From Christensenella sp. UBA2853 (GTDB taxonomy: Bacteria; Bacillota; Clostridia; Christensenellales; Aristaeellaceae): DNA of 64,000 nucleotides. Below the pieces are notes generated by a model. That model saw only the letters and a program-made list of their open reading frames with translations. It searched no databases and was not told the DNA's origin. Of the stretch, positions 35,191 to 44,330 are shown piece by piece. The stretch lies in contig DEFL01000033.1 in the NCBI GenBank assembly GCA_002350845.1, forward strand, positions 78,848 to 142,847, given 5' to 3'. How positions within the stretch are numbered: position 1 is the first letter of the stretch; each line of letters begins with the position of its first letter. A program made the translations under genes and the position numbers.

Positions 35191-36591
35191 CTCTGCCCGG
35201 TTCGTGCCGTGCTGTTTCAGCCACCGGTGCAGCAGCCACAGCGCAAAGACAGCGCCGCAGGCCTCGCCGGCCGGGAGTGCGGCCGCCAGACCGGTCTCTC
35301 CGAAGAGACGGTCGAGGAGGAACATCAGGGGAATATAGAACACAATTTCCCGTACAAAGGCATGAAGGAGGGTTCCTCTTCCATTGCCCATCGCCTGCAG
35401 ACAGTAGGAGGTGTGGTAATTGATGAACTGGACCGGGGACGCAATGCAGCGGATTCTCAGGAAAAGGGTTGCATAGCCGATCGTTGTCAGTGCGGCCGCA
35501 GCGTCCCCTGCCTTCGTGCTCAGAAACAGCCTGGATGCCTGTCCGGCAAAAATCTCAAAGAGGACAATGCAGGCTGCGGAAATCATGAGGCCTGTATTTC
35601 TTGCCGTCCGGATGGTCTCCTGCATGCGCCGGTGATTGCCCGAAGCAAAGTTGTAGGCCACAATCGGCAGCATGCCCTGGCAGATGCCGAGATTGACCGC
35701 ATTGGGGATGCGCTCCACCTTCATGACAATCCCCATGCCCGCAAGAACCAGATCATTGTGGGCTGCTGCAATCATATTGACACAGATATTGGCCACATCG
35801 AACAGTCCCGTCAGCACGGCGGACGGCACACCGACTGTCAGGATATTCCGGATATCCCCGCGGGAAGTTTTGCGCGCCTCCGTCACACTCAGACACAGCG
35901 CCGAGGAGTGCCCGGCCTTTCCGTAGGCAAAAAGGAGATAGATGCAGGAAATGCAGTTGGCCAGCAGTGTTGCCACTGCAGCGCCTGTGACTTCCTGTCC
36001 CCGCGGAAGGATCACAAACATAAACAGCGGGTCCAGCACCATGTTCAGCACGCCGCCCAGGCTCAGTCCCAGGCTCGCCTGGCTTGAAAACCCTGCATTT
36101 CTGAGCAGATGCGCCAGCGTCATGGACAGAATGCTCGGAAGGCTGCCTGCAACCACAACCAGCAGGGTATAACTGCGGGCATAATCAATCGTCGCATCCG
36201 ATGCGCCGAGGAATCGGAGGACCGGATCCATGAACACACCGATCAGAAGGGAATACAGCGCCGCAATCGCCACCGCGCCATACACGCTCAGTGCGCTGAC
36301 ATGCCTGGCATTCTCATGTCTGCCGGCTCCCATGAGCCTGGCCACATGGCTTCCGCCGCCAATGCCGAACAGATTGCCCAGTGCGGCATTCATCATCACC
36401 ATTGTCAGCGTGAGGCTGGTTGCAGCCATCATATAGGAATTTCCTGTTCTGCCAACGAAAAAGGCATCCACCATGTTGTAGATCAGATTGATGGCCTGAC
36501 TGATCACGGTGGGTACGGCCATGGTCAGCAGGGCTTTGGGAACGGAAACACTGCTGAATAGTTCATCTTTGCTGACCCTTGTCTGTTTCAT
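35179..36591 (-). CDS. MATE family efflux transporter
   Basis: 470 residues with about twelve membrane helices in two similar halves: PTVISQAINLIYNMVDAFFVGRTG in the first, and TVGVPSAVLTGLFDVANICVN in the second. It belongs to the DinF/NorM-like sodium- or proton-driven export family; substrates may be drugs or metabolites. ATG 36591 is preceded by AGGGAGATTG; the frame to 36717 has no ribosome site. Transcribed alone. Confidence 0.9.
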   Translation of the reverse strand: MKQTRVSKDELFSSVSVPKALLTMAVPTVISQAINLIYNMVDAFFVGRTGNSYMMAATSLTLTMVMMNAALGNLFGIGGGSHVARLMGAGRHENARHVSALSVYGAVAIAALYSLLIGVFMDPVLRFLGASDATIDYARSYTLLVVVAGSLPSILSMTLAHLLRNAGFSSQASLGLSLGGVLNMVLDPLFMFVILPRGQEVTGAAVATLLANCISCIYLLFAYGKAGHSSALCLSVTEARKTSRGDIRNILTVGVPSAVLTGLFDVANICVNMIAAAHNDLVLAGMGIVMKVERIPNAVNLGICQGMLPIVAYNFASGNHRRMQETIRTARNTGLMISAACIVLFEIFAGQASRLFLSTKAGDAAAALTTIGYATLFLRIRCIASPVQFINYHTSYCLQAMGNGRGTLLHAFVREIVFYIPLMFLLDRLFGETGLAAALPAGEACGAVFALWLLHRWLKQHGTNRAEKKA

Positions 36592-36762
36592 TGCACAATC
36601 TCCCTTTTGCTCTGCAAAAAAATCCCGGCTCAGCCGCAGTGCAGCAGGCAGAGCCGGAAAAGGATTATACCACTTCTGTATTTTTTCATAAACGTTTTCA
36701 CAGAAAAACACGGGCACTGCCCGAAAGGAACAGTGTCCGTGTGGACTTCAGGTCCTGTGCAA

Positions 36763-37692
36763 TTACTTCTTGATCTGGCTCAGGGCATCTTCCACAGCAG
36801 CCATGATGGCAGCGGAGGACTGGGTTGCACCGGCAACCGTATCCACCTGCGTGGACTGGGATTCAATGATGGCCTTGGGAACAGCATCAAACGCAGGATC
36901 GCAGATACCGGGCGTTTCCATGCTTTCCAGGATCTCAATGTTGGCAATCTTGTCGCCGTCCATGGTGACCTTGACCTTCATTGCGCCGCGTTCGGTCTCG
37001 CTGGTGCCGATGTATTCGTTTGCGCCGAGTTCTGCTGCAGGCTCTTCAACAACAGGGGCAGCCTCTTCAAAACCAAAGTGCACGTTGAGCAGTTCGATGG
37101 TCTTGACCACCACTTCACCGGTCAGGGCAGCGCAGCGCGCCTTGCGCGGGGCGTCTCCCATTTCCAGATTGTTGGCCTTCATGAACTTGTTGACAGACTC
37201 TCTGCAGGTAATGCCTTCTGCCACGGTGGTCACCGCTGTGTATTCCGGCTGATAGGTCGGGAAGGGCTCTTTCCGGTACCAGGCAAACAGCTGGTTGCGG
37301 ATTTCGCCTGCATCCTTGGGTTCGCAGAAAAGGCCGATCATCGCGCAGGCACCGGCCAGTGCGCCGCACAGTTCCTGGCATCCGAAACCACCGGCTGCCA
37401 GCGCCATCATCTTGGCAGGGATCACGTTGTAGGGATAGCCGTATTCTTCAGCCAGCAGTTCAATGATACCGGCAACAGCACCGCCGCCGCAGCCGCCGAC
37501 TTCATACCAGCGCTTGTAGGTGTACTCAAGTGCCTTCTGCTTGTCGATCGGATGCCATGCCCACGGATACTCCGGAACATTGGGGGTTTCTGCAAAGGAC
37601 GCCATGGGCAGTGCGCTGATCATCGCTGCGCCGGCCGTTCCAAGACCGATATTCTTCAAAAAGCTGCGGCGGGAAAATTCCTGATTCTTCAT
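36763..37692 (-). CDS. Tat-exported C_GCAxxG_C_C-family / FMN-binding fusion protein
   Basis: 309 residues in three parts. A twin-arginine signal (SRRSFLKNIGLGTAGAAM) comes first. A C_GCAxxG_C_C-type domain (about 50-215) follows with scattered Cys: GGCGGGAVAG, FGCQELCGALAGAC, CEPKDAGE, CRESV and RKARC. Last is an FMN-binding domain (about 235-309) with the threonine flavinylation motif DTVAGATQSS, which ApbE would load with FMN. It probably transfers electrons outside the membrane; Cys may hold a cluster. No electron partner is adjacent. CTGAAAGGAG precedes the ATG. Confidence 0.82.
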   Translation of the reverse strand: MKNQEFSRRSFLKNIGLGTAGAAMISALPMASFAETPNVPEYPWAWHPIDKQKALEYTYKRWYEVGGCGGGAVAGIIELLAEEYGYPYNVIPAKMMALAAGGFGCQELCGALAGACAMIGLFCEPKDAGEIRNQLFAWYRKEPFPTYQPEYTAVTTVAEGITCRESVNKFMKANNLEMGDAPRKARCAALTGEVVVKTIELLNVHFGFEEAAPVVEEPAAELGANEYIGTSETERGAMKVKVTMDGDKIANIEILESMETPGICDPAFDAVPKAIIESQSTQVDTVAGATQSSAAIMAAVEDALSQIKK

Positions 37693-37954
37693 AAAAATAT
37701 GCTCCTTTCAGTTGATACGCATATGTGGTTTATAACAATTATACGCTTCCTTCAGACAAATTCAATCGTCACGCATTCCAAACGCAATACTCAATAATTT
37801 TTTAGTAACCTGCGTTGCACCTGCCTCTTCAGGCTGTCCCTGCGCCGCCTCGTAAGGAACTTTTCCGGAAGATGTGGTATACTGTTTTGCGGCACAATGT
37901 GCCTGAAATTGTCTCAAGCAATGTCCCGCCTGCGGGACCAAGGAGCATAATAAT

Positions 37955-38377
37955 ATGAAGACCATCAAAGTCGTAGCTGCCGTCATCTGCAGCTCTATGA
38001 CCGAAAAGAAAAGCATTTTCGCCACAGCCAGAGGGTATGGAGATTTTAAGGGGCAGTGGGAATTCCCGGGAGGAAAAGTCGAGGCAGGCGAATCGCCCCG
38101 TCAGGCTCTCATCCGTGAAATCCGCGAGGAACTCGCCACCGACATCACGGTCGGTGAACAGATCGGCACCATTGAGTATGACTATCCGGCATTTCATCTG
38201 TCCATGGACTGCTTCTGGTGCGAAGTGGTCCGCGGCGATCTGGTGCTGAAGGAAGCCGAAGATGCCCGCTGGCTGACACGGGAGGAACTCGCCTCCGTTC
38301 ACTGGCTGCCCGCCGATCTGACGATCATTCCTGAAATCGAAAAGGCGATGAGCGCATCCTCATCCCCCGAATGCTGA
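37955..38377 (+). CDS. NUDIX (deoxy)nucleoside triphosphate pyrophosphohydrolase, MutT/NudG-like
   Basis: 140 residues with NUDIX box GGKVEAGESPRQALIREIREEL and the early WEFPGGKVE characteristic of MutT/NudG proteins. It would hydrolyse oxidised dGTP or modified dCTP. AAGGAG precedes the ATG. The HxlR regulator follows after 83 bases and may be co-transcribed. Confidence 0.88.
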   Translation: MKTIKVVAAVICSSMTEKKSIFATARGYGDFKGQWEFPGGKVEAGESPRQALIREIREELATDITVGEQIGTIEYDYPAFHLSMDCFWCEVVRGDLVLKEAEDARWLTREELASVHWLPADLTIIPEIEKAMSASSSPEC

Positions 38378-38460
38378 AAACACATGGCCCGGATCCGTTT
38401 CTGACCGCAGAAGCGGCAGAAGGCGTGATCTGACGGTCCTGCGCAGGAGAGGAACACATA

Positions 38461-38886
38461 ATGTATCAGAAAAAAACAGAAATTGACCTCCGCTCCCCGC
38501 TCGAGTTTGGTCTGGATGTCTTCTCAGCCAAATGGCATTCCCGGATCATCTGTGAACTGTCCAACACCTATCCGCTGCGTTACAGTCAGCTCCGGACTCT
38601 TCTGAGCGGCGTCACGGATACGGCGCTTGCGCATGCACTCAACAGGCTGTGCAGTCACGGCATCATTCAGCGCACCCAGACCGATGAAGTCCCGTCCAGA
38701 GCCGTCTACGCCCTCACCGAGATGGGTTGGTCCGTCATCCCAATCTTTGAATCCATCTGTCAGTGGTCAGGCCGTTATTACCAGCCTGAGGACGGGCATA
38801 CCCTGATCAAGTGCCGGAACTGCGACAAGTGCTTTCAGAAGGAAAAACACGAAACGAAAGCTTCCCTTCCGAAGGAAACCCCATAA
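38461..38886 (+). CDS. HxlR-family transcriptional regulator with Cys-rich tail
   Basis: 141 residues. The HxlR winged helix occupies about 10-105 (PLEFGLDVFSAKWHSRII, ALNRLCSHGIIQRTQ, VYALTEMGW). Unlike typical members it ends with KCRNCDKCFQKE, a CxxCxxC motif that could bind zinc or sense redox state. The canonical N-terminal sensing Cys of HxlR/HypR is absent. Its target is unknown; the MutT gene upstream or the ABC operon downstream are candidates. GGAGAGG precedes the ATG. Confidence 0.85.
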   Translation: MYQKKTEIDLRSPLEFGLDVFSAKWHSRIICELSNTYPLRYSQLRTLLSGVTDTALAHALNRLCSHGIIQRTQTDEVPSRAVYALTEMGWSVIPIFESICQWSGRYYQPEDGHTLIKCRNCDKCFQKEKHETKASLPKETP

Positions 38887-38911
38887 GAGATTCACCTGTC
38901 CCGAAGTCATC

Positions 38912-38964
38912 CAAAAAGTGCACAGGCCGGAGCGCTGATATCACTCTGACCTGTGCACTTTTTT
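38912..38964. terminator. Bidirectional terminator
   Basis: AAAAGTGCACAG (38913-38924) pairs with CTGTGCACTTTT (38951-38962) with an internal bulged loop. It lies between the convergent HxlR gene and ABC operon. Confidence 0.8.
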
Positions 38965-38980
38965 CGTTCATTTCTTCTGT

Positions 38981-39781
38981 TCAGCTGCCCGTGGAGCGGT
39001 AATGGCGCAGAGCATGGCCAAAGAGCACATACACTACCCCGAACACCACCAGTCCGGACAGCAGACAGACAAAGACCGTCCACGTCGGCCAGCCGTACAG
39101 CGGCTTTCCGAGGATCCAGGCAGCCGGGACATGCAGCGTCATGGCAAACGGAGCCAGCATGGTAAACATCGCCCGCAGAGGCCGCGGATAGATATCCACA
39201 GGATACTGACAGGCACTGCGTCCGCCATAGGTCAGCGCATTGACCAGCTCGACGGACTTGACCGAGTAGATGCAGAAAACCGCTTCGATCAGGAACAGCC
39301 CCAGAATCAGAAGCATGCTCATCAGCAGGGCTTCCGCAAAAGCCAGCACCTTCCAGACCGTCCACTGGATCATGGACATGCGGCTGCCAAGAATCAAAGC
39401 CAGAACGCCAACCGCAATGCAGGTGATGCGCCTGGGATCGATCGCGCTGCACAGGACCTGCGTCAGGACGCCGCGCGGCCTGAGCAGCATGGTATCCAGC
39501 TGACCGGTCCGCACCAGCATCGGGAAATTGCCCGTCACGCCTCTTCCGAAGCATTCGGTCAGATAAAAGGACACCGACATCATCCCGAAGAAAAAATACA
39601 GGTCGCCCGGCATCCAGCGTCCCAGGATATCAAAGCGGTCCACGATCAGAAGCACAGCCAGGAATTCTCCGCCTTCCATAATCAGCTGGGCAATCGTCTG
39701 GAGCAGAAAGGAGACCGGATACTGCATTTGGCTTTTTATCAGTATGGCCATGGAGTGCAGATACAGTTTGATCGTATTCAT
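38981..39781 (-). CDS. ABC-2 type permease (COG3694-like)
   Basis: 266 residues with about six membrane helices; the sequence resembles the second permease of COG4586-4587-3694 exporters. It starts 3 bases after the preceding permease stop with GGGGGGCTGAG as ribosome site. Together with its two upstream neighbours it forms a three-part exporter of unknown substrate. Last gene of the six-gene operon. Confidence 0.82.
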   Translation of the reverse strand: MNTIKLYLHSMAILIKSQMQYPVSFLLQTIAQLIMEGGEFLAVLLIVDRFDILGRWMPGDLYFFFGMMSVSFYLTECFGRGVTGNFPMLVRTGQLDTMLLRPRGVLTQVLCSAIDPRRITCIAVGVLALILGSRMSMIQWTVWKVLAFAEALLMSMLLILGLFLIEAVFCIYSVKSVELVNALTYGGRSACQYPVDIYPRPLRAMFTMLAPFAMTLHVPAAWILGKPLYGWPTWTVFVCLLSGLVVFGVVYVLFGHALRHYRSTGS

Positions 39782-39784
39782 CTC

Positions 39785-40582
39785 TCAGCCCCCCTGAATG
39801 ACCAGTCGGCGCTGGTTGCTTTTCCACAGTGCAATGCCCACCCCTGTGAGCACCACAGTCCATGCCGCCTGCAGCAGCAAAGCGCCCGGGGCCTCAGCCA
39901 CCTGCCGCGTACCGGTATACAGACGGATCGGCGCATCGAGAAGCTGCGCGTACGGCAGAGCGGTGATCACTTTCTGCCAGGCATCGGGATACAGGGTCAG
40001 CGGTAGCACATTGCCGGAGAGGATCATCATCAGGAGATTCAGCATCGCCTGAATCCCTTTGGGATCCAGTGTCCGCATGGTAATGCCCATGGTGATGTTT
40101 TCCAGCGCACTCACGCAGCACAGCCCGATCATCAGACCCAGAAGAAAGCAGGCGAAGGCAGCCGGTGAAACCGGGGCCATGATCCCCCATCCTCTGGGAA
40201 GACACAGCGCAAAAACCAGCATGGGAACAGCCCGCAAAAGACTGCCCATCGATTTCTGGGCAAGGATCCGGGCATAGTAGTATCCATAGAGGCTCAGCGG
40301 CCGGACCAGATCATAGGCAATGTCGCCCGTCCGTATTTTTCCTGCCAGATCGCTGTCCGAAGAGAGCACCATTCTGAAGAAAGCCTGCTGAAGCCAGACA
40401 TAGGTGGAGACCGTCTCAATGGGCATGACCTGCGGCCGGCCCGCATACAGTGCACGGTACAGCGACACCAGAATCAGTCCAAAGACGAGCTGACAGATGA
40501 TGCCCCCGAGTACGGCGCCGCGGTACTGAAGTTCCAGTTTCCAGTTCATCCTGAAGATGGACGCATAGGCTTTTGTTCTCAT
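39785..40582 (-). CDS. ABC-2 type permease (COG4587-like)
   Basis: 265 residues with about six membrane helices. The charged segment SDLAGKIRTGDIAYDLVRPL is conserved in COG4587. The ATG overlaps the ATPase stop (ATGA), showing coupling. It pairs with the COG3694-like permease. Confidence 0.82.
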   Translation of the reverse strand: MRTKAYASIFRMNWKLELQYRGAVLGGIICQLVFGLILVSLYRALYAGRPQVMPIETVSTYVWLQQAFFRMVLSSDSDLAGKIRTGDIAYDLVRPLSLYGYYYARILAQKSMGSLLRAVPMLVFALCLPRGWGIMAPVSPAAFACFLLGLMIGLCCVSALENITMGITMRTLDPKGIQAMLNLLMMILSGNVLPLTLYPDAWQKVITALPYAQLLDAPIRLYTGTRQVAEAPGALLLQAAWTVVLTGVGIALWKSNQRRLVIQGG

Positions 40583-41544
40583 AAATCCATCTCCCGATAC
40601 ATCTGTGCAATCAGCTGGTCAATATTCTGTCCCTGTGCCGTCAGTTCCCGAATACTGCCTGCCCCCTGCAGGTACTCCAGCAGCCAGGCCGTGGACACGT
40701 TTTCCGGATCATAGACCACCCGGTACCGGCTGCCTGTCTGCGTCACCGTGCACCTGTTCGGAAGTCCGCTGAGCACAGTCTCCCTTTCATAGCTGACCTC
40801 AATGACCCGTTCACGGTCATACCTGGAGAGCAGGTCTGTGAGTCCCCCGTCAAAGAGCAGTTTCCCGTGTCCGAGGACCATCACTCTGGAACACAGCGCC
40901 GCGACATCTTCCATGTCATGCGTTGTGAGCAGAATGGTCGTCCGGTGATCCCGGTTTTCTTCCCGGAGAAAATCACGCAGCGACAGCTTGCTCACGGCAT
41001 CGAGTCCAATGGTCGGTTCATCGAGAAAAAGCAGCTCCGGCCTGTGCAGAAGGGACCCGCACAGCTCCGCGCGCATGCGCTGTCCAAGACTGAGCTGGCG
41101 CAGCGGCGTGCGCAATAGTTCCCCGAGCTTCAGTTTTTCCGTCAGTTCATCCAGACGCGTTTTCCAGGCATTTTCCTCAAGCCGGTAAATGTCCCGCAGG
41201 AGAAGATAGCTGTCCAGAATCGGCACATCCCACCAGAGCTGGGAGCGCTGGCCGAACACCACGCCGATATGCTGCGCATGCGCTTTTCTGTCCGTCCACG
41301 GCACTCTCCCGCCGACATGGACGCTGCCGGATGAAGGCGTCAGAATGCCGCTCAGAATCTTGACCGTCGTGGATTTTCCGGCCCCGTTCGGCCCGATATA
41401 TCCCACCAGTTCTCCCTGCCGGACCGAAAAGGAAACATGGTCCAGCGCCTGCACGGTTGTCTTTTCACGGAAGAGATGTCCCTTTTCCCGTTTCCTGCGG
41501 ACAGTAAACGATTTGCACAGGTTTTCCACTTCAATATAGTTCAT
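40579..41544 (-). CDS. ABC transporter ATP-binding protein (COG4586-like exporter)
   Basis: 321 residues. Walker A GPNGAGKSTT, signature LSLGQRMRAEL, Walker B LLFLDEPTIGLD and switch His in TTHDM are intact; a C-terminal 90-residue extension follows, as in DrrA/COG4586 proteins. The Q-loop reads VFGQRSQLWWD, characteristic of this exporter subfamily. ATG 41544 has GGGGGAAAG upstream. The operon places it after the SDR gene by 54 bases. It may export a product or inhibitor linked to the upstream SplB and SDR enzymes; substrate unknown. Confidence 0.88.
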   Translation of the reverse strand: MNYIEVENLCKSFTVRRKREKGHLFREKTTVQALDHVSFSVRQGELVGYIGPNGAGKSTTVKILSGILTPSSGSVHVGGRVPWTDRKAHAQHIGVVFGQRSQLWWDVPILDSYLLLRDIYRLEENAWKTRLDELTEKLKLGELLRTPLRQLSLGQRMRAELCGSLLHRPELLFLDEPTIGLDAVSKLSLRDFLREENRDHRTTILLTTHDMEDVAALCSRVMVLGHGKLLFDGGLTDLLSRYDRERVIEVSYERETVLSGLPNRCTVTQTGSRYRVVYDPENVSTAWLLEYLQGAGSIRELTAQGQNIDQLIAQMYREMDL

Positions 41545-41598
41545 ACTTTCCCCCGTCTGTCTTCTGTCCACCTCTCGACTCTGTCATGCCCTTCCCTG

Positions 41599-42342
41599 TC
41601 AGAGCACCGGCTCCCCGGCGTCCTGTGCCTCATCTTTTCCTGCCGTGCGGCTTTTTCTCCGAATCCTGTGCAGTTGCGGGCGCAGGGTGATTTCCCGCAT
41701 GACAAAGCGTTCCTTCCCGGAGAGCGCGAAGAGCACGGCATCGGCGACATCCTCCGGCACAAGATAGGCCTGCGGGTCATCATCCACCGTAAAGTCCGCA
41801 TGCCGGTAGAGCCGGGTCGCCGTCATATCCGGCTGGACTGTAATCACCTTGACCCCATACCGGCGCACTTCATCAAACAGGCTTGCGCCAAACGAGGAAA
41901 GGCCGGCCTTGGTCGCTGCATAGGCGCAACCGTGCGGGCTCGGCAGCTTCGCCGTCACTGAGGACATCAGTACCACCGTCCCCTGATTTTTCTTCAGATC
42001 GCGCAGAAGACGCTGGGTGAGAATCATGGGCGAAGTCAGATTGACCGATACCATTTCCTCAATCTTCTCTGCATTCAGTTCCTCATGCAGTCCATAGTAC
42101 GCCGTTCCGCCGCACAAAACCAGAAGAGCAACCTCTCCTTCCCTGCGGATCCGGTCAACTTCCCGGAGCACATCCGCGGTTGCCCGCAGATCGCAGACGA
42201 CCGCATGAAAGTGCGGTACGGTGAGATCATTCGGAGCAAACGTCCTTCCAAACCCGTATACTTCAAAGCCTTCCCGGGCCAGTCTCAGGGCAAGACATCT
42301 GCCGATGCCTGAGGACGCACCGGTCACCACAGCGATACTCAT
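41599..42342 (-). CDS. Short-chain dehydrogenase/reductase
   Basis: 247 residues, classical SDR. Nucleotide-binding TGASSGIGR, structural NNAG-position replaced by VLCGGTAYYG, catalytic Ser in LMSSVTAKL and YxxxK as YAATKAG are present. ATG 42342 is preceded by GGAGGGAACAG and overlaps the splB-like stop (ATGA). The substrate is not evident; the substitution of the NNAG motif is unusual but seen in divergent SDRs. Tight coupling to a DNA-repair radical SAM gene is odd. Confidence 0.87.
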   Translation of the reverse strand: MSIAVVTGASSGIGRCLALRLAREGFEVYGFGRTFAPNDLTVPHFHAVVCDLRATADVLREVDRIRREGEVALLVLCGGTAYYGLHEELNAEKIEEMVSVNLTSPMILTQRLLRDLKKNQGTVVLMSSVTAKLPSPHGCAYAATKAGLSSFGASLFDEVRRYGVKVITVQPDMTATRLYRHADFTVDDDPQAYLVPEDVADAVLFALSGKERFVMREITLRPQLHRIRRKSRTAGKDEAQDAGEPVL

Positions 42343-43367
42343 ATCTGTTCCCTCCACCGAAAGATCCGGTCCCTGCCGGCATACGGAAGAAGCAGGCCGG
42401 TCATGGTGTTTTCCATTTCTTCCGCCGTCTCAGGCGGATACTGATAAAAGCCATCCACATTGACAAACGGATACTGCACAACCGCCGAGTCTGTGGATTT
42501 GCGAAGCGCACGCAGGTAATCCTGCGAGATGCGGAACGAGCCGATGCTGAAGTCAAAGACATGTCTGAGCCGTTCTTCGCCCAGTTCCTTCACGATCGTC
42601 TCCATCATGCGGCTATACGCCTTCCTCCACTCCGGCACATGAATCATCGGATCAAAGCAGAGCCGAATGGTGTGTCCAAGATCCAGCCCTTCCCGCACCG
42701 CCTCCAGCCTTGCCTGAAGGGACGGTGTTTTTTTCTCATACCGGATGACTTCTTCCGGGGACAGCGTAAAGGCAAAAATCACGCGGGAAGAACCGGGCAA
42801 AGAGCGCAAAAGCTGTGTGCAGGACGTCTTGGTTCTCACTTCAATTGTCAGATTCTCGTGGCGCTCTGTTTCCCGCGCAAAGGCATGCACATAGCCGTGC
42901 AGGTTTTCCAGTGCACACAGTTCCGTATCATACGAAATGCACAGGTAGACCGGATGCTCCAGGAGCAGTGTCTCCAGCTCGGCAATATAGTCTTCCAGAT
43001 TCATGAACAGCACCAGATGCCCGGATGGATACATGCCGCGCAGATAACAGTACTGGCAGTCAAACACGCAGTTCATGCAAAGAGAGGTATAGTAAAAATG
43101 GTGATTGCCGAAGTTCTGGCACACCGGCGACCCGGGATAGATCAGACTGCCTGTCTTCCTAGCCAGGATCAGAGCCTGACTGGCGTGCTGAAGGGCTGTG
43201 TGCTGTCTGGGGCGGCAGAAGACATCCTTGTAATGTCCGATCTCAATGACCCGCGCATGCGCAAACCGGTGAAGGATCTCCTGCGTGCGCCTGTCGCCGA
43301 CAAGCTCCCGTTCAACATAGATGTGGCTGAACGGTTCAGCGAGTAAGTTCTTTTTCAAACTGAGCAA
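42339..43367 (-). CDS. splB: Spore photoproduct lyase family radical SAM protein
   Basis: 342 residues. The SAM cluster motif is CVFDCQYC (C100, C104, C107), the CX3CX2C form, placed where SplB has it. NFGNHHFYYTSLCMNC precedes it and RTKTSC (a Cys near 195) follows, as in SplB. SplB reverses the 5-thyminyl-dihydrothymine lesion in spore DNA. TTG 43367 is chosen because AAAGGA lies 5-6 bases upstream, inside the preceding gene; the ATG at 43466 lies deeper in that gene and has no ribosome site. This suggests a spore-forming lineage, or a related DNA repair enzyme. SDR and ABC genes follow. Confidence 0.87.
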   Translation of the reverse strand: MLSLKKNLLAEPFSHIYVERELVGDRRTQEILHRFAHARVIEIGHYKDVFCRPRQHTALQHASQALILARKTGSLIYPGSPVCQNFGNHHFYYTSLCMNCVFDCQYCYLRGMYPSGHLVLFMNLEDYIAELETLLLEHPVYLCISYDTELCALENLHGYVHAFARETERHENLTIEVRTKTSCTQLLRSLPGSSRVIFAFTLSPEEVIRYEKKTPSLQARLEAVREGLDLGHTIRLCFDPMIHVPEWRKAYSRMMETIVKELGEERLRHVFDFSIGSFRISQDYLRALRKSTDSAVVQYPFVNVDGFYQYPPETAEEMENTMTGLLLPYAGRDRIFRWREQI

Positions 43368-44205
43368 GGAGATCCTTTCCCTCCTTCCTTCCAGTAACAG
43401 GCAGCAGCCCTTCCTGTACATACCGTTCGAGGATTTCCCGGTAGGCAATGCCTGCACTGCATGCATAACGCACCAGCTGCCTGAAACGCAGGGACATGGA
43501 TGCCGAGCACCGGAGGGCAGCTTCTGTCTGTTCCAGGAACGCCGGATCCTCTTCCATCACCTGTGCGCTTTCCTGTCCAAGCAGCTCGCTGAACGCTTTC
43601 AGGCGCTGGAATACGCTGTCCAGTGTGTCCATCTGCTGCCCAATCATGTCCGAAATCCGCTCCGGCGTCACGAGCCCTGCGTCATCCCCGCTGTCCGACG
43701 GGATGCGCAGCACCACGATCTGATGCGGACCGAAAAAGTGGCCGGCCGCGGCACAGGCCGCCGCGCTTTCCATATCATACAACGCAGGCAGATCACGCCC
43801 GTCCCGGTACCATACACGTTCCTTCTGGCTTTTCAGTTCCTGATATCCAGACAGAAGTCCCGCCTCGGGCAGTCCCAGGTCCAGCACCAGGTCCGGGTAG
43901 AAGACCCGGCCACTGCCGAGATCCTCAATGGAGCGCGCCCGATAAAGCCTGCCCTTTTCCGCCTTTCCTTCCAGGGCTGCGCACGTGCCGAGAACGACAA
44001 AAAGATCGGACGCAGTCGGATGATGCATGGCACAGGTCACCGCCGCACAGGTGGCAGCTTCCGCCTGTCCTGTGCCGGACAGGGTCAGCATCATATCCTC
44101 TGTCTGCCACCTCTGAAAACGGCCTACGGGAGGCATTGCATGAAAAGCCTCATGCTGAAGAATCGGCCGTGCCTCGCAATAAAGGGCCATCTGCAGAAAA
44201 ATCAT
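43336..44205 (-). CDS. Nucleoside phosphorylase / MTA-SAH nucleosidase-like protein
   Basis: 289 residues. The N-terminal 190 residues resemble the PNP/MTAN fold: FVVLGTCAALEGKAEKG for the phosphate/ribose region and LYDMESAAACAAA with the catalytic Glu-Ser. The C-terminal 90 residues are a helical extension. Such enzymes split nucleosides including 5'-deoxyadenosine, the by-product of radical SAM enzymes, and this gene overlaps a radical SAM gene by 32 bases. Similar gene pairs with SplB are known in clostridia, to my recollection. First gene of a probable six-gene operon; AAAGGAAG precedes the ATG. Confidence 0.78.
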   Translation of the reverse strand: MIFLQMALYCEARPILQHEAFHAMPPVGRFQRWQTEDMMLTLSGTGQAEAATCAAVTCAMHHPTASDLFVVLGTCAALEGKAEKGRLYRARSIEDLGSGRVFYPDLVLDLGLPEAGLLSGYQELKSQKERVWYRDGRDLPALYDMESAAACAAAGHFFGPHQIVVLRIPSDSGDDAGLVTPERISDMIGQQMDTLDSVFQRLKAFSELLGQESAQVMEEDPAFLEQTEAALRCSASMSLRFRQLVRYACSAGIAYREILERYVQEGLLPVTGRKEGKDLLAQFEKELTR

Positions 44206-44294
44206 GCACAGCTTCCTTTCTGTCCTGTCAGCGAAAATCGAATGGATTTATTATATCGCACCGCTTTGGACGTTTCAACGTGCGCAGACGGGAA

Positions 44295-44326
44295 ACGGGA
44301 AGACTGCACCGCCTTCCCGTTTTTTC
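44295..44326 (-). terminator. Possible terminator after the NSS transporter
   Basis: ACGGGAAG pairs with CTTCCCGT around a 10-base loop just downstream of the stop on the minus strand; the T-tract on that strand is poor. Confidence 0.4.
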
Positions 44327-44330
44327 TCTT

